NCBI GenBank assembly: GCA_964036295.1
Contig: OZ038471.1
Span: forward strand, 12,604,184 to 12,668,183
DNA from: Plumapathes pennacea
Lineage: Eukaryota; Cnidaria; Anthozoa; Antipatharia; Myriopathidae
Reading direction: 5' to 3'
DNA: 64,000 nucleotides
Shown in pieces: positions 11,555-44,300 of this stretch (positions within the stretch are counted from its first letter, which is position 1; each line of letters begins with the position of its first letter). A program made the position numbers and the translations under genes. The notes below the pieces were generated by a model. That model made no database searches. It was not told the DNA's origin and was given only the letters and a program-made list of their open reading frames with translations.

Positions 11555-12910
11555 TACTAACAGGTTAGTCCAGGGAGATAAAAAGCTCCGTTACTATATG
11601 AAACCACTACAACATGATATTCCTTTTCTTATCAATAATTTGCACACCGTATGTAATGTATGTGTGTAAACCAGTTCATAATTAGAGATTGCAAGTTTCT
11701 TACACTAGATCAACCTGTAAAACTTTTTGTATTGGTAATACACTTATTTTAGTAGTTCTCCCAAAACATGTGTCTACTTAGCAATGGGGGCGGAGTTAGG
11801 AATGGTTTTCATCACAACCTATGGCGTTTGATTAGCGTTTTTGAAGTTTATTGAACTAGTTATAAACCAGATAAACTGCTTTATTAGTTTTCGTGATCAA
11901 GTTTTTACAGGGAAAGTTTGCGAAGGCCTCATTCTTTGTTCAGTTTTGCGCGCAGCTAATAACGTTGGGCATGTTTTGTTTGTCGTATAATAAACATTTT
12001 ATTACACGAAAAGTCGTGCAATACGACTGTTTTTGTACTCGTCAGTTTCCTTTTTCCTCGCCTAAAGAAAGCTCGAAAAAATAAAACCGACTCGTAAAAA
12101 TACTCCTGGCCCGGTTGACAGGTTAAAATTATACTCCGTAAAGTAAATGTTTTATTTTTGCCGTTGTAGGTGGAAGCAAAACTGTTGATAACGGCAACGG
12201 AAACTTCAGTTTGAAGGTTCGCACTAGACGAGTTTACAACTTAGCTTCCAGAGCAAGTCAACCATTTGAAGTTTATTTGGGGGTACTGAACTCTGCTTCC
12301 GTTGACACTTGACACTGTGGCTTGTAATACGTTTAATGCTTTGTGATCATTTGGTGTAAGGGACCTCGCCTGAAGACTCGTAAAAATAATTCGCCGTAAT
12401 GCACTCCTTGCCGTGTAATAACCTCTTTGTATAGAGAACTTGTCCTTTTACACCTTGCTCAAATGAAACCTGATTAAACTATAAATTATGATCATCACAA
12501 CAAGCCACATTACAATGAGCCTCAACCAGTGTCAACTGATGCAATTTTAGTCAGTGAAAAGCAACCTGTGTTTTGATAAATCAACTCTGTGTCCTGTTGC
12601 ACGCTACATTACATACGTTAGTGTTTTGTCCGGTTTTGTGAGGTTAGTCCTTGCTCAGAAACTTGCTCTTTGAGAGCATAGAGTGGTCGCTTACCAGAGA
12701 GGTAAAAATACAATACAAAAACTTAAACAATATGCCTAATGGTGGTCGCGGTCGCCTACGAGAGGTTTCACTAATAGAAATTTGACTGAGTGACAAATCG
12801 GTCATTTGTTAAGTAGTAGAGAGGTGGTCGCTCAGGGAGGTTTCACTGTATTTTGACTTACTTGAGGAGACTCCAGGAAACGTTTCCCCTTGAATCGGAA
12901 GTAGTTGTGA

Positions 12911-13676
12911 CATCGCCAGAAATTTCAGACATCCGGTTGCGCCATCTCGGAAGAGGCATCAGGTTTCACGCTGACAGCCGCTCAAGAAATAACAAAGAAA
13001 TGTATGGGATCTGATAATAAATTGCGCTTTTCGCTTAACTGAAGCACGTTCGTAAAAATGTCTGGGCAGCATTCGGAAGAGGAAAGCTTCCTAAACACAA
13101 CAGTACAAAAAATATTTATCTCCGGTAAAATTCGATGTGTAATTTTTTGAATTTAAAATTTCGGCCGACGTAAGAAGGGATTGATAGCAGAATACGCTCA
13201 AAACCGGCTACTGTCACCTTTAAAGCTGCATTTAATACAAGAACCTTGGGTACAACGCAAAATGTCTACCCCGTACCTGATTGTCGAAGGATTGAACATC
13301 TCCTGTGAAGCCTCAGTCAGTCCCCTGGAGCAAATTCGATGTGTACTTTTTGTGTTTGAATTTGCAGTTCACAGCCAGCCATGGCGAATACCTCCCGTGA
13401 AATACGCTGACTTCGGATGTTGATATTTTGGGCTGGGAAGCTCCAAATCGCATGAAAATTGCACCAATCGAAAGCTAATTTCAACTAGGTCGTTCAGCGG
13501 CACGTCTCCTAAACGTAGCAGTCTCTTTTTGAACCGGAGAAACCCATCCCTCCCCCACCCCACTGAGGCAAAGTACGTAACAATGTTGAATGTGTGAATG
13601 GCGCATGCTCATACCGCACGCCGCTGGGAAAGACCGGAAGCAATCGTGGACGCAAAATGTCCGGAATTTCTGACGA
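12911..13676. mobile_element. TIR element of 766 bp upstream of gene B
   Basis: Imperfect inverted ends (CATCGCCAGAAATTTC... and ...GGAATTTCTGACGA) are flanked by TGA at 12908-12910 and 13677-13679. Gene C's upstream region has the empty form TTGTGAAGCAAT. No protein recognised. Confidence 0.7.
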
Positions 13677-14389
13677 TGAAGCAATATTTTTTACGTGTCA
13701 AATGACATATTGTGGGAGCCATTGCCAAATTCCTTCAATTTTTTGGTAAGTAAGCCAATAAAATCAACTGAAAGATGTATGGGGGAGATATATTTGAGTT
13801 TACGTGTCTGACCATTACTTAAATTAAAGAAAACGACGACGTTCGTACTAATACTGAAGAGGACTTTAAAGTGTTTAGTAATATAATCGTTTTCTTATCA
13901 AATAGTGTAGATTTGTATGATATAGTTTATCTTCTACCACAAAAAGGAACAATAGAGCTTTATTTTGCAAAAAGTTAGAGAATATAAGATTGAAAAAATA
14001 TCTGGATTCACATATTACTATATACTACTCACTTGACGAAAATGAAAGTACACGAAATTTTCCGCGTTTGCGACCTTGGTTTTTTAGATCCCAAGATGTG
14101 TAAATGATTGACAAAGCTGCATGGTTTAAAAGTCGTTTCAGATTGATCAAGTAATCGAATGCTATATCGAGCACAAATGATGTTTCTTTGTTCTTTTTCA
14201 GCACAACGATTTTGATATTAAGCGCTTGCCAATAGGCTTCCCAATAAATGCTATAAGCATAAGCTCTAAAAGCATGCGTGCAATATGATTTCAAATATCT
14301 ATAACTGGCCAAACATCTTTAACCATAAAATAGACTTGTGAATTTATTTTAGTCTATAGCGGCAACAAAATATATGTATGATAAAGGGA

Positions 14390-14610
14390 TAATTTTGTCT
14401 CTAAATCCTGAGCCCTTCAAAATACATCGCCTACTCTATATGATAATCTTTGAAATCTTCATCTGCAGACTTGCAACTTCAGCTACCTGAACCACCTATT
14501 GTTCAAGTGATCTCAATCACAGCTCGTGATTGACATATTTTTATGTGCGACTTGTTGGAACAACACATGGCAACCGAACATATGTGTTCGGCATTCAGTG
14601 TCTGAATGGT
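14390..14610 (+). promoter_or_regulatory. Candidate promoter / 5' UTR of gene B
   Basis: About 220 bp upstream of the exon 1 ATG is strongly conserved with 41150-41378 upstream of gene C (shared blocks GTGATTGACATATTTTT, CTACTCTATATGATAATC). Duplicate origin alone could explain the conservation; the start site cannot be fixed from sequence. Confidence 0.3.
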
Positions 14611-35161
<20,551 letters not shown>

Positions 35162-37546
35162 AATTAACAGGTTAGTCCAAGGGAGGTAAAAAGCTCAGTT
35201 ACTGACACAAAACCACTACAACATAATCATTAACACAAGCCAACACCACAAGCGTTTCTGACACCACTACAACAATTGACAGTATTGCAACCACAGCTGT
35301 TGCTACCGCTATTATTGGTATAACCTCCATCACTGTTTTTCCATGATAACCCACCAGCACCATGACTATCACCGCCCATATTACAACCACTCACAGACAC
35401 CATACAGCTAATAATATTTTTGTGTGTTTCAGAGTATTGCGTCTCGGATAATGCCAGGGGATGTTTCCTAGTGGAAGCTAGAAGCAGACACAAGCCTGAA
35501 CTACTGTTTTTGTTCTTAACAATAATGTTCACTCACCGTCTATAATGTATGTATGTAAAACAGTTCATAAATAGAGATTGCAAATTTCTTACATTCGATC
35601 GACCCGTCTAACTTACTGTATTGGTAATACGCTTGTTTTAGTGGGGGCGGAGTTAGGGTTCGTTTTCATTACAACCAAAGGCATTTGATTAGTGTTTATA
35701 TTTTGATGACACTGTTTATTTTTGTCTTTAGAAAGAAAGATATGTAAGCTAATGGAGCATTTATAAGAAACACCAAGAACATTTGAAATTAGTTTATCCC
35801 TTTGAGCAGAGTGCCTAATTGTTACCCGCACTTCTTGTTACCAGCGGTCTCTTTTTTTGACATTACCAGGCCCCCAGCGGCAAATTTAGCATAATCACTT
35901 GTGTTGCCACCATTTTGGTTTGATTTGAGCTGTTATTTCTTGCGTTGTTCGATATATTTTTCACTTTGTCAACGCGGCAAGATTTAAACTGCAATCGTAA
36001 ACATGAGCAGTATTTGGAAGTATTCCTAACGATGGTATCGGACAAGACCATCAGCAGGTCACGAGAGTAATTTGGACGATAGTTTGAGGCCACAAAGTCC
36101 GTAGCAAGACCATTTGGAAGCCGAAGGTGACAAAATCGATGTTGAGGAGCGTTGCTGATGTGAGGTCACTGATTTTTTTATTTACTGAAGACTCTAGTTT
36201 CCCATCCAGTCATAGCATAACAGACATACAATAGTTGTTTGCAACTATTTATGTCGAAGAAAACTGAACGCAGTCTGGTGTTTTTTTCCATTTGCCGTGC
36301 AATATCCGCTGCGACACATTTACAATCATACCCTATCCCAGACCAAAAAGACAAAATCGATACCCTATTTCAGACCAAAAAGGCAAAATCTATACCCATT
36401 TCAGAATAAAAATGCTTGAAAATGATACCCTTTAGGGCGGCACATGCCTATATGGCTTATATATGGGAGTGCTCCCCAACCCCCAACCCCCCTCCCCTCA
36501 TCCCCGGGGTACTGAAGTAACTCAGTTGGATTGACCAGCAAACGAGCTGACGCCAATGGACCAACTGGGTTAGATACAAAGAGGTTATTACACGGGAATG
36601 AGTGCGATGCAGCGGAGTATTTTTACGAGTCGGTTCTATTGTTTCAATCCTGCGTCAGGCGGGAAAAAAGAAAACGGACGAGTAGAAATACAGCCGTCTT
36701 GCACGACTTTTCGTGTAATACACCTTTTGTTGTTCATTAGCAGAAAATATTCCTTCATTTGCGCGAACAGTTAGACCAATAACGCGAAAATACTTCCAAT
36801 TACTGTAAAATGACATTCATTTGCGCGAAAAGCAATTTCAGTAACGATTTTTGCATAAGCAGTGACATTCAACTGCATTAAATGGCAACGATTTACACGG
36901 AAATGACATTCTTTAGCATCAAATGAAATTTCATTAGCACAATAGCCAGTTTCAATAACACGAACCATCCAATCAACTACGCGAATTGACAATCATTATA
37001 GTGTAAATTACATTCATTAATGATATTTGCAGAGACGGCATATTCAATTGCATTTATGGACAATCATTTTCACGGAAGCGACATTCTTTAGAGCGACTAT
37101 ACAAACATTAGCGTCATTCTAATATTCAGCAACGGAAAACAAAAATTCAACTGGGCTTCTCTTTTATTTCACTCTGCTTTTGTTTAGCCTTCAATAGCCT
37201 CACCATTTATGCATCGCGGTAAATATGTCTGCATAAATCGATACCACTGTGCGTATTTAGCTGCCGTGATAGTACCAATATTGCGCTGTAATGCTTGCAG
37301 CAGTAACTGCGTGCGATAGTATCCGAGAGCAATTCGTTGGCGTCTTACCTCTCCTATTTCGCCTATCTGTGCTTGTACCTCAGGCCTTGAAACATCTGCT
37401 TTAATGGCTGCCTTGAAGACTAAACAAACACAGTGAAATAAAAGAAATGCGCAGTTGAATTTTTGTTTTCCGTTGCTGAATATTAGAATGACGCTGATGT
37501 TTGTATAGTCGCTCTAAAGAATGTCGCTTCCGTGAAAATGATTGTT

Positions 37547-37915
37547 TAGTATAGGTAATCGCATGATTTCGAGTGCAATTTGGAATAAATTTACGAGTGC
37601 TTATTTATTCCATAATTGCACGAGAAATCATGTGATTACTTATTAATAACATGCATACAATAATTTACGACGCGCAAATTTTTTCAATTTCGTTACAATT
37701 CATAAGCGTCTCTCAAGAACTTTGTTTTCTCGCAAACAGAGTCGGAATCGTCCTGAGGAATGAAAACACACCCTTTTGTCTTGTTTGGCTTTGCAAATAC
37801 GCGCGCCGACTGTCGGCAATTTTTAATTTCAAATTTCTGCACTGTTAATTTCACATGTTTGCACTGACGCGCGCTCAGCCAATCAGAATGCAGAAATTAT
37901 TGTATGCATGTTATT
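37547..37915 (+). mobile_element. MITE with TAGTATAGGTAATC terminus, copy 1
   Basis: Starts TAGTATAGGTAATCGCATGA and ends TTATTGTATGCATGTTATT. Shares both ends with 38037-38247 in the opposite orientation. A related end (GATTACCTATACTAA) lies near 55220. Confidence 0.7.
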
Positions 37916-38036
37916 AGCACAGTAATCAGTTTCAATAACACGAACTATCCAATCAACTACGTGAATTGACAATCATTATAGTGAAAATGACATTCATTAA
38001 TGATATTTGCAGAGACGGCACATTCAATTGCATTTA

Positions 38037-38247
38037 TAATAACATCCATACAATAATTTCTGCATTCAGATTGGCTGAGCGCACGTCAATTTATCCCAAA
38101 CAGTGCAAACATGTGAAATTAACAGTGCAGAAATGTGAAATTAACAGTGCAGAAATGTAAAATTACAAATTGCCGACAGCTGGCGCGTGTATTTGCGAAG
38201 CCAGTTTATTCCAAATTGCACTCGAAATCATGCGATTACCTATACTA
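38037..38247 (-). mobile_element. MITE with TAGTATAGGTAATC terminus, copy 2 (inverted)
   Basis: Reverse orientation and shorter than copy 1. It contains tandem GTGAAATTAACAGTGCAGAAAT units at 38114-38160. Confidence 0.7.
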
Positions 38248-39116
38248 AATGAAATTTTGTTTGATGCTAAAGAATGTCATTTCCGTGTAAATGGTTCCCA
38301 GTTAATGCAGTTGAATGTTACTGCTTATGCAAAAATCGTTACTGAAATTGCTTTTCGCGCAAATGAATGTCATTTTAAAGTAATTGAGAGTATTTTCGCG
38401 TTATTGGTCTAACTATTCGCGCAAATGAATGAATATTTTCTGCTAATGAACAGCAAAACGTGTAGGTTGTTTATTATACGACAAACGAAGCAGCCAAAAG
38501 TTCGCGCTAAATGGATAAAATAATGACGAGTTCGTAAACTTTGCTTGCGAAAATTGATCACGTAAGCTAATAAACCAGTTGATCTGGTTTCTGACGATTG
38601 CAATACGCTCCCATACTTGCACTCGTTTTGGCCTTTATCCTCACTCGAAAATGTGAAGTCGTGTACAAAATGGGATAGCTGAGGTCCCTTCTAAGTCCAG
38701 TCAAGTCGCAAGGAAACCATTTTTAAAAAAGCAATAACAAAAGCTGATGCACTCGGAGGATTAGAAAACCTCTAGGACCAGGGTAGGCTCGACTTGGTTC
38801 GAGTTGACTGAAACTTATAGCGCGCTCAGCGTAAGCCAACTCGAGAAAACTCATGCCAATAAATTCGGTGACCAACCTCAGCCACGTTTGCAGTTCCGTC
38901 TGGCCATGGCTTAAAACTGGTGTTACGGTCGATTTGCAACGCCAATTTGCTCCAAATTCATGCAACGGCGTTGCAAGTTTTTGAATCGCTTTAAAAAGCT
39001 GCAACGCGTTGCAGCACTGCAAACATCGCGAAAAATTGTTCGCAATGGGGCCGTTACACCTAAACGATTTTTAGAGCAACATCGCTTCGTTACAAATCGA
39101 CTAGGACGAACAAGTT

Positions 39117-39189
39117 GTTTCTGTAGTGTAGTGGTTATCACGTCCGCCTAACACGCGGAAGGTCGCAGGTTCGAGCCCTGCCAGAAACA
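39117..39189 (+). tRNA. tRNA-Val (anticodon AAC)
   Basis: 73-nt cloverleaf. Acceptor GTTTCTG pairs fully with CAGAAAC, discriminator A; anticodon stem TCCGC/GCGGA encloses loop CTAACAC; T stem GCAGG/CCTGC encloses TTCGAGC. Internal pol III A box (TAGTGTAGTGG) and B box (GGTTCGAGCCC) are present. No CCA is encoded, as expected in a eukaryote. A T run follows at about 39193. It lies downstream of phosphatase gene B. Confidence 0.95.
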
Positions 39190-39999
39190 TACTTTTGGAT
39201 CCGTTTTGTTTCCCAAAATGATCAAAACATTTTAGTGCAGCCTTTATCTCGTTTAAATAGTTCAGTTTCAGGTACTTCTGTCCGTGAATGGTGTATAACA
39301 TCGGGTATATCAAATTTTACTGCAATCTGATTGGCTGAGGATACGCAAGTTAATTGTTAATTTTTATGAATGCAATATATAATCGCAATTCGCACTGACT
39401 GCACTTCGTTATTTAGCTTTTCTACGGCTTTATCCGACGAGAGTGGAGTCTTAGACCGCGAGGATGAATATTTTCGTCACAAAAACGGATATATTTTCGG
39501 TGAAAAAACTTTACAAAACAGCTACAGTATGTATGAGGCAACAGATGTCCTGTACAGTGTAAAGCATAAACCGTCATTGTTTACGGCTAACGTTTGTCAT
39601 GGCTTTGGTGTCCGTTTTCAGCCTCTACCCAAAGTATTTCGTGTCGCCACAGAAAGTTTCGTCCGGATTAAATGTTTAGCGGCGAGCAGAGTTATTGTCA
39701 GCCCCGTAGCGGTATCCATCAGATACAGTAGAACCTCCCGTAAGCAACCACTCTTCGTTCGTCTTTAAGTTGTCACTTACGGGAGGTGGTCGCTTACGGG
39801 AATCTCTTAACATGGGAGGCCTAAGTGAGAAACAGCTTTGAGCCGCAAACCATGCAGTGTCAAATAATGCAGGTTTGTGAGTGAAAAACAACTATTGCTT
39901 TGATAATTAACCTTGTGTCCTTTTGCACGTTACATTACATACGTTAGTGTTTTATCCAATCCGGTCTCTGCAAAAAGTTAATGCCTGCTCAGAAATTGA

Positions 40000-40467
40000 T
40001 AGCTATATATAGTACGTATTCCTTATAAGGCACAACCGGACGAGCAAATACCTGGCCCTGATGAGCAAATACATTGCCCCAATAAGCAAATACGCAACCT
40101 TGAACAATAATTAGCCGTAAATTGAATTAATGCGAGTGAGAAATACAATACACATACGATAATTACGGCCTAACTCTCGCCATAACCCTAATCCTAACCC
40201 TAAACCTAACCCTAACCCTAACCCTAAATCTAAGTCTAAACTATAATCCAAACACTGTTTATCCAGTTGCAAAGTTACGGCTAATTATTATTCAATATCA
40301 TGAATTTGCTCGTGCGCCATGTATTTACGGCTAATTATATTCAAGGTTGCGTATTTGCTCATTGGGGCAATTTATTTGCTCATTGGGGCAATTTATTTGC
40401 TCATCAGGGCCAGCTATTTGCTCATCCGGTTGTTCCATATGTGGAATACGTACTATAAATACAGATG
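40000..40467. mobile_element. TIR element carrying telomeric repeats
   Basis: The left end TATAGTACGTATTCC is mirrored by GGAATACGTACTATA on the right, with GAGCAAATA/TATTTGCTC motifs repeated inside. It is flanked by CAGAAATTGA (39990-39999) and CAGAAATTTGA (40468-40478), while gene B's upstream region has a single CAGAAACTTG. A 9-11 bp duplication suggests a Mutator-like origin. Confidence 0.65.
40186..40230. repeat. Interstitial (CCCTAA)n telomere-type repeat
   Basis: About seven CCTAAC/CCCTAA units, some degenerate. This is the C-strand of the TTAGGG animal telomere repeat, inside the 40000-40467 element. Confidence 0.9.
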
Positions 40468-41149
40468 CAGAAATTTGATCTTTGAGAGCATAGAGTGGTT
40501 GCCTACCAGGGTGGTAAAAAAAAAAAAAAACAACAACAACAACAGTGAGTCTCAATGGTGGTCACGGTCGCCTATGAGAGGTTTCACTAACAGAAATTTG
40601 ACTGAGTGACAAATAGGTCATTTGGCAAGTGGTCGCTTACGGGAGGTGGTTGGTAGAGACTCCACTGAATTTCGACTTACTTCAGGAGACCAGTAAAGAT
40701 TTCCCTTTTTGAATCGTAAGTAATTGTGAAGCAATGTGTTTACGTGTCATCTGACATATTGTGGGAGCCGTGGCCAAATTTATTCAGTTTTTTTGGGAAG
40801 TAAGCCAATGAAATTAACTCAAAGATGTATGAGGGAGATATATATTTGATTTTAAGACTTGTCTGACCAATATTTAAAGAAAACGACGACGTTCGTGCTA
40901 ATACTGAAGAGGACTTTAAAGTGTTTAGTGATATCGTTTTCTTATCAATAGCGTAGGTTGGTATGATATAGTTTGTCTTCTACCACAAAAAGGAACAATA
41001 AAGCTTCATTTTGCAAAAATTTAAAGAATACAAGATTGAAAAAAATGTAAGTGCACTAAATTTTCAATATCAATAATGGGTCAAACATCTTTAACCAGAA
41101 AATAGACTTGTGAATTTATTTTAGTCCAAAGCTGGGTAGCGTATGTATG

Positions 41150-41378
41150 ATAAAGGATAATTTTGTCTCTAAATCCTGAGCCCTTCAAAATACATCGCCT
41201 ACTCTATATGATAATCTTTGAAATCTTTATCTGCAGACTTGTAACTTCAGCTACCTGAGCCATCTATTGTTCAAGTGATCTCAATCACAGCTCGTGATTG
41301 ACATATTTTTGTGTGAGACTTGTTGGAATAACACATGGCAACCCAAAGTAAGTGTTCGGCATTCAGTTTCTGAATAGT
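41150..41378 (+). promoter_or_regulatory. Candidate promoter / 5' UTR of gene C
   Basis: Counterpart of the region before gene B, with the same GTGATTGACATATTTTT and CTCTATATGATAATC blocks just before the signal-peptide exon. Confidence 0.3.
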
Positions 41379-44300
41379 ATGCCAACAAGCATGGGGTCTT
41401 TCGTTCTCTCTTCGCGTCCAAGCTTATGCGGAATTTTGGTTTTAGCTTGCCTTCTGAGTGAACCTTTTTCATGTGCAAGTAGGAAGCTGCTAATGGCTCA
41501 TGTGGTAAGAAAGCATATTTCGGACGATTTTTTAATTTAAAGAATACTCTAAACCCAGTCTAATCACACATTTTTGCTAAATAATACTCTAATGATGCAT
41601 GGAGTCTAAGAGTGTCTCGCCTTTCTTTCTGTCTTTTTGTTTTTGGCGTGCTCTATATGATACGTGCCGTGTGTTGATCATGCAGAAGCTGGCAACGCTT
41701 TCAAATGAAATTTACCCCTACTTGCCTGGCTTTTGGAATTCCAGGCTGCTTACAAAATCCTGCACTGAATATGGAAATTTGAACCTGAGAAGGAAGGCTT
41801 AATTTACCGATCTGGCAATTTCAAGATTACGCAGTGCAGAGGATCATTCTGTTGCTGTTTGTGAAATGATAATGTCGAAATTTATCATATTTGTGTCGTT
41901 TGGCTCTACGGACCCACCCTAGATTTCGTCCACCAATCTGGAACATAAAGGAAGCAGCTTGAGATGCAAAGGCGAATCAGGAAATGCCAGTTCTAAGTGA
42001 AGCGACTTCGGTTCTTGACGTTTTTGTGACCATGTGTCACTCAAATACAGAAAGAAAATTCATAGAGTGAAAGTATTTTGCAATGTGTTTCTTTCTATTA
42101 TCTTAAAGCGTTAGAAAATCACACATATTTTTTAAACCAAAGAAATAATGAGCCTTGTTTGTGCCACATTATCTGTCTACGAGTGGTACGAAGATGAAAG
42201 TTTTTTCGTACTGTACGTGTAACTATCTGCAGTCACTGTTAAAACTATTAATAGCCTCACAGGTGCGCCTTAATGAAATTCAAAGCCACAGCACTTGTGT
42301 TTAGAGAGCAAAGCGAGCATGCAAATATTCCAGAAGAAAAGCAACACTAGAGCTACAATATAGTTAAACACGAAGGCGCGCTATAAAAGGGAATGCTCCG
42401 CCCCCTAATTAGTATTCAAACTGTGAACTGACCAAAATGGCTGCCAAAGGTCAAAATGCTCTCCGAGAAATTCAAATAAAAACTAACAATCTGCCTTGAC
42501 TTCCTCTCTTAGAATGAAGAAATGGAAGCTCTTTACTGATTATAGCATCTGCGAAGTTTTACGACCGTTTATTGACTTTTTATATCACTGGGAGAACAGC
42601 CGTTGTACGATTCAAATTTCGCGCTTCGAACTACTTTGTCTCCGGGTTCTTCCTCGGCCTTCTGAGTCCTCTATCGCTAGATATGCTAAGAAGCAGTGTT
42701 TTTATGATATTATGCGCGGACATTTAATTGTAATTGCGCAAAAATAATGTCGTAACATTGTGTCGAGCACTCAATAAAGAATATTGCATGGCCAGGTGGC
42801 CCCAACACATGCAACCCCTTAAACTTAAAATATTATCCCGGGATCAAAGTAGTGACCCTTTTATATAGCTCTAGTGAAAATGAGCCCCTTTTAAGTCTCA
42901 TGTAAAACACTTTACCAGCTAGGCTCATCAACGCACTAATAGCTTTATAACGCACGATATTTACCCAATATCTGCCTCTTGACAACCTCACGAAATACCA
43001 ATACGACTGATATCAGTGCAACCTATTTTTATTGATCTTTTTTAAATACCAAAAGGCGTCGCTTTTGCCTACCCTTTCATACACTTCAAAAGTAAGAATG
43101 GACTCCTTTTCTGGGGAGCCTTCTTGTATAGCCCACCAAAAAGTGGCTTGTTTTATTCGATTTCCGGTTAAGTTGCTTGTGACCGGAACTCACGGTTTTG
43201 CTGCCGCTTTTTTTTAGTCTGAGACAGCCATTCAGCCGAACATTTATTCAGTCAACTCGCTTCTTGCTTGAAAAAGCCTTAGCGTTTGTAAATAGAGAGC
43301 GTATGTTTTTCATTATTGCAGCTGTTTCGCTCACAGATCAATCCATAGTTATTTGTCTGATCGATACGTCACGGTATCTGATTGAATGAATCCAGCTATT
43401 TTCTGACTGAGCGAAAGGAATACCATACGATGGCAAAAAGAGCTGCTCGGTTTCTGGAGGCCCATGCAAACGAGGGTTTTGAAGTAAAATATTGTGTAGT
43501 GGTGAACTGTCGGGTAATATGTCTAAAGAGAATTCATTAATACGTGACATATCATTTACTCCAACGTTGCCGTTACGAAATACATAACAACAAACGGTAT
43601 TTTTATGCTGGGCCTAAGGGCCCAACACATAATTGTTTTCAACCAAAATCCAAGCACAGGTTTCATGGCAGTTGGAAAGGCAACCCCACCTTTAAGAACT
43701 TGGAGTTTAATGATCATAAATACTACAATTTCCTCGAGTGTGTCTGATTCATAATCCCCTATTAATCATTAATTGGAAACTTAATGTTCTGTAGTCGGAT
43801 ATTTCTTTGACTTGAAATCAGTTGGCTTAACCAATGATGTGCAAGGGTAAGTGTAGATTTGCTGTGCCGATCAATGAAGCTACATTTTTTTCACTCTTGA
43901 ATATTTCTTTTTGAATGATTTGTAAAACATTAGCTGGATTTCAAAGCGCCTATTATGTTCAAAAATGAAAGCCTGACAGACGCGCGCAATGCACACTGGG
44001 CCCTTTATATACTGAAATAAAGCTACCAAAACTTTCCTGGGGTCAGTTATCTGCTCTTCGACTGCTTGTGCTCGCAATTTCAGCCGGTTTTAGAAATTTT
44101 CACAGCTCCGCGACGTCACTTGGCATTATAAAGCGAGAAGGTTGGAAGCACATTTACCGGCACGACTCCGATTACGGCCGATTTTTGGCTTAGGCCAAAT
44201 TAAGATTGAAATTCGAAGTTCCCGGCTTATTCCTTGCTTGCCGCCGACGGTTAGACTGAGTTAGAACGCCAATTTAATGGTTGCTCTTTTTTCAGGTGTA

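Larger units (their letters stand above)
11555..14610. other. Intergenic region between genes A and B
   Basis: The first 300 bp match the 3' flanks of B and C. A repeat of the CGTGTAATA/TACGAGT family lies at about 11890-12120 and a TIR element at 12911-13676. The last part matches the region upstream of gene C. No further gene or tRNA seen. Confidence 0.6.
36721..38462. mobile_element. 1.74-kb long inverted-repeat element with TA target duplication
   Basis: Ends CACCTTTTGTTGTTCATTAG and, inverted, CTAATGAACAGCAAAACGTG; TA at 36719-36720 and 38463-38464. The empty site is in the paralogous copy at 53998 (GTGTAATAAGTTG). The arms are hundreds of bp long and mirror each other around 37141-37430. 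The right arm is broken by two oppositely oriented MITEs (37547-37915, 38037-38247), and the piece between them is inverted. The TA duplication suggests a Tc1/mariner-type mechanism. Confidence 0.85.
36565..38650. repeat. CGTGTAATA foldback-family copy, split by insertion
   Basis: 36565-36720 and 38463-38650 together match the intact copy at 53860-54185. The junction is exactly the 36721-38462 element. Confidence 0.75.
35162..41378. other. Intergenic region between genes B and C
   Basis: Holds, in order: the duplicated 3' flank, a foldback-family copy split by the 36721-38462 element, tRNA-Val(AAC), a fragment (39435-39720) related to the 58.8-60.0 kb repeat, a TIR element with telomeric repeats, and the upstream region of gene C. 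No protein-coding gene recognised. Confidence 0.7.
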
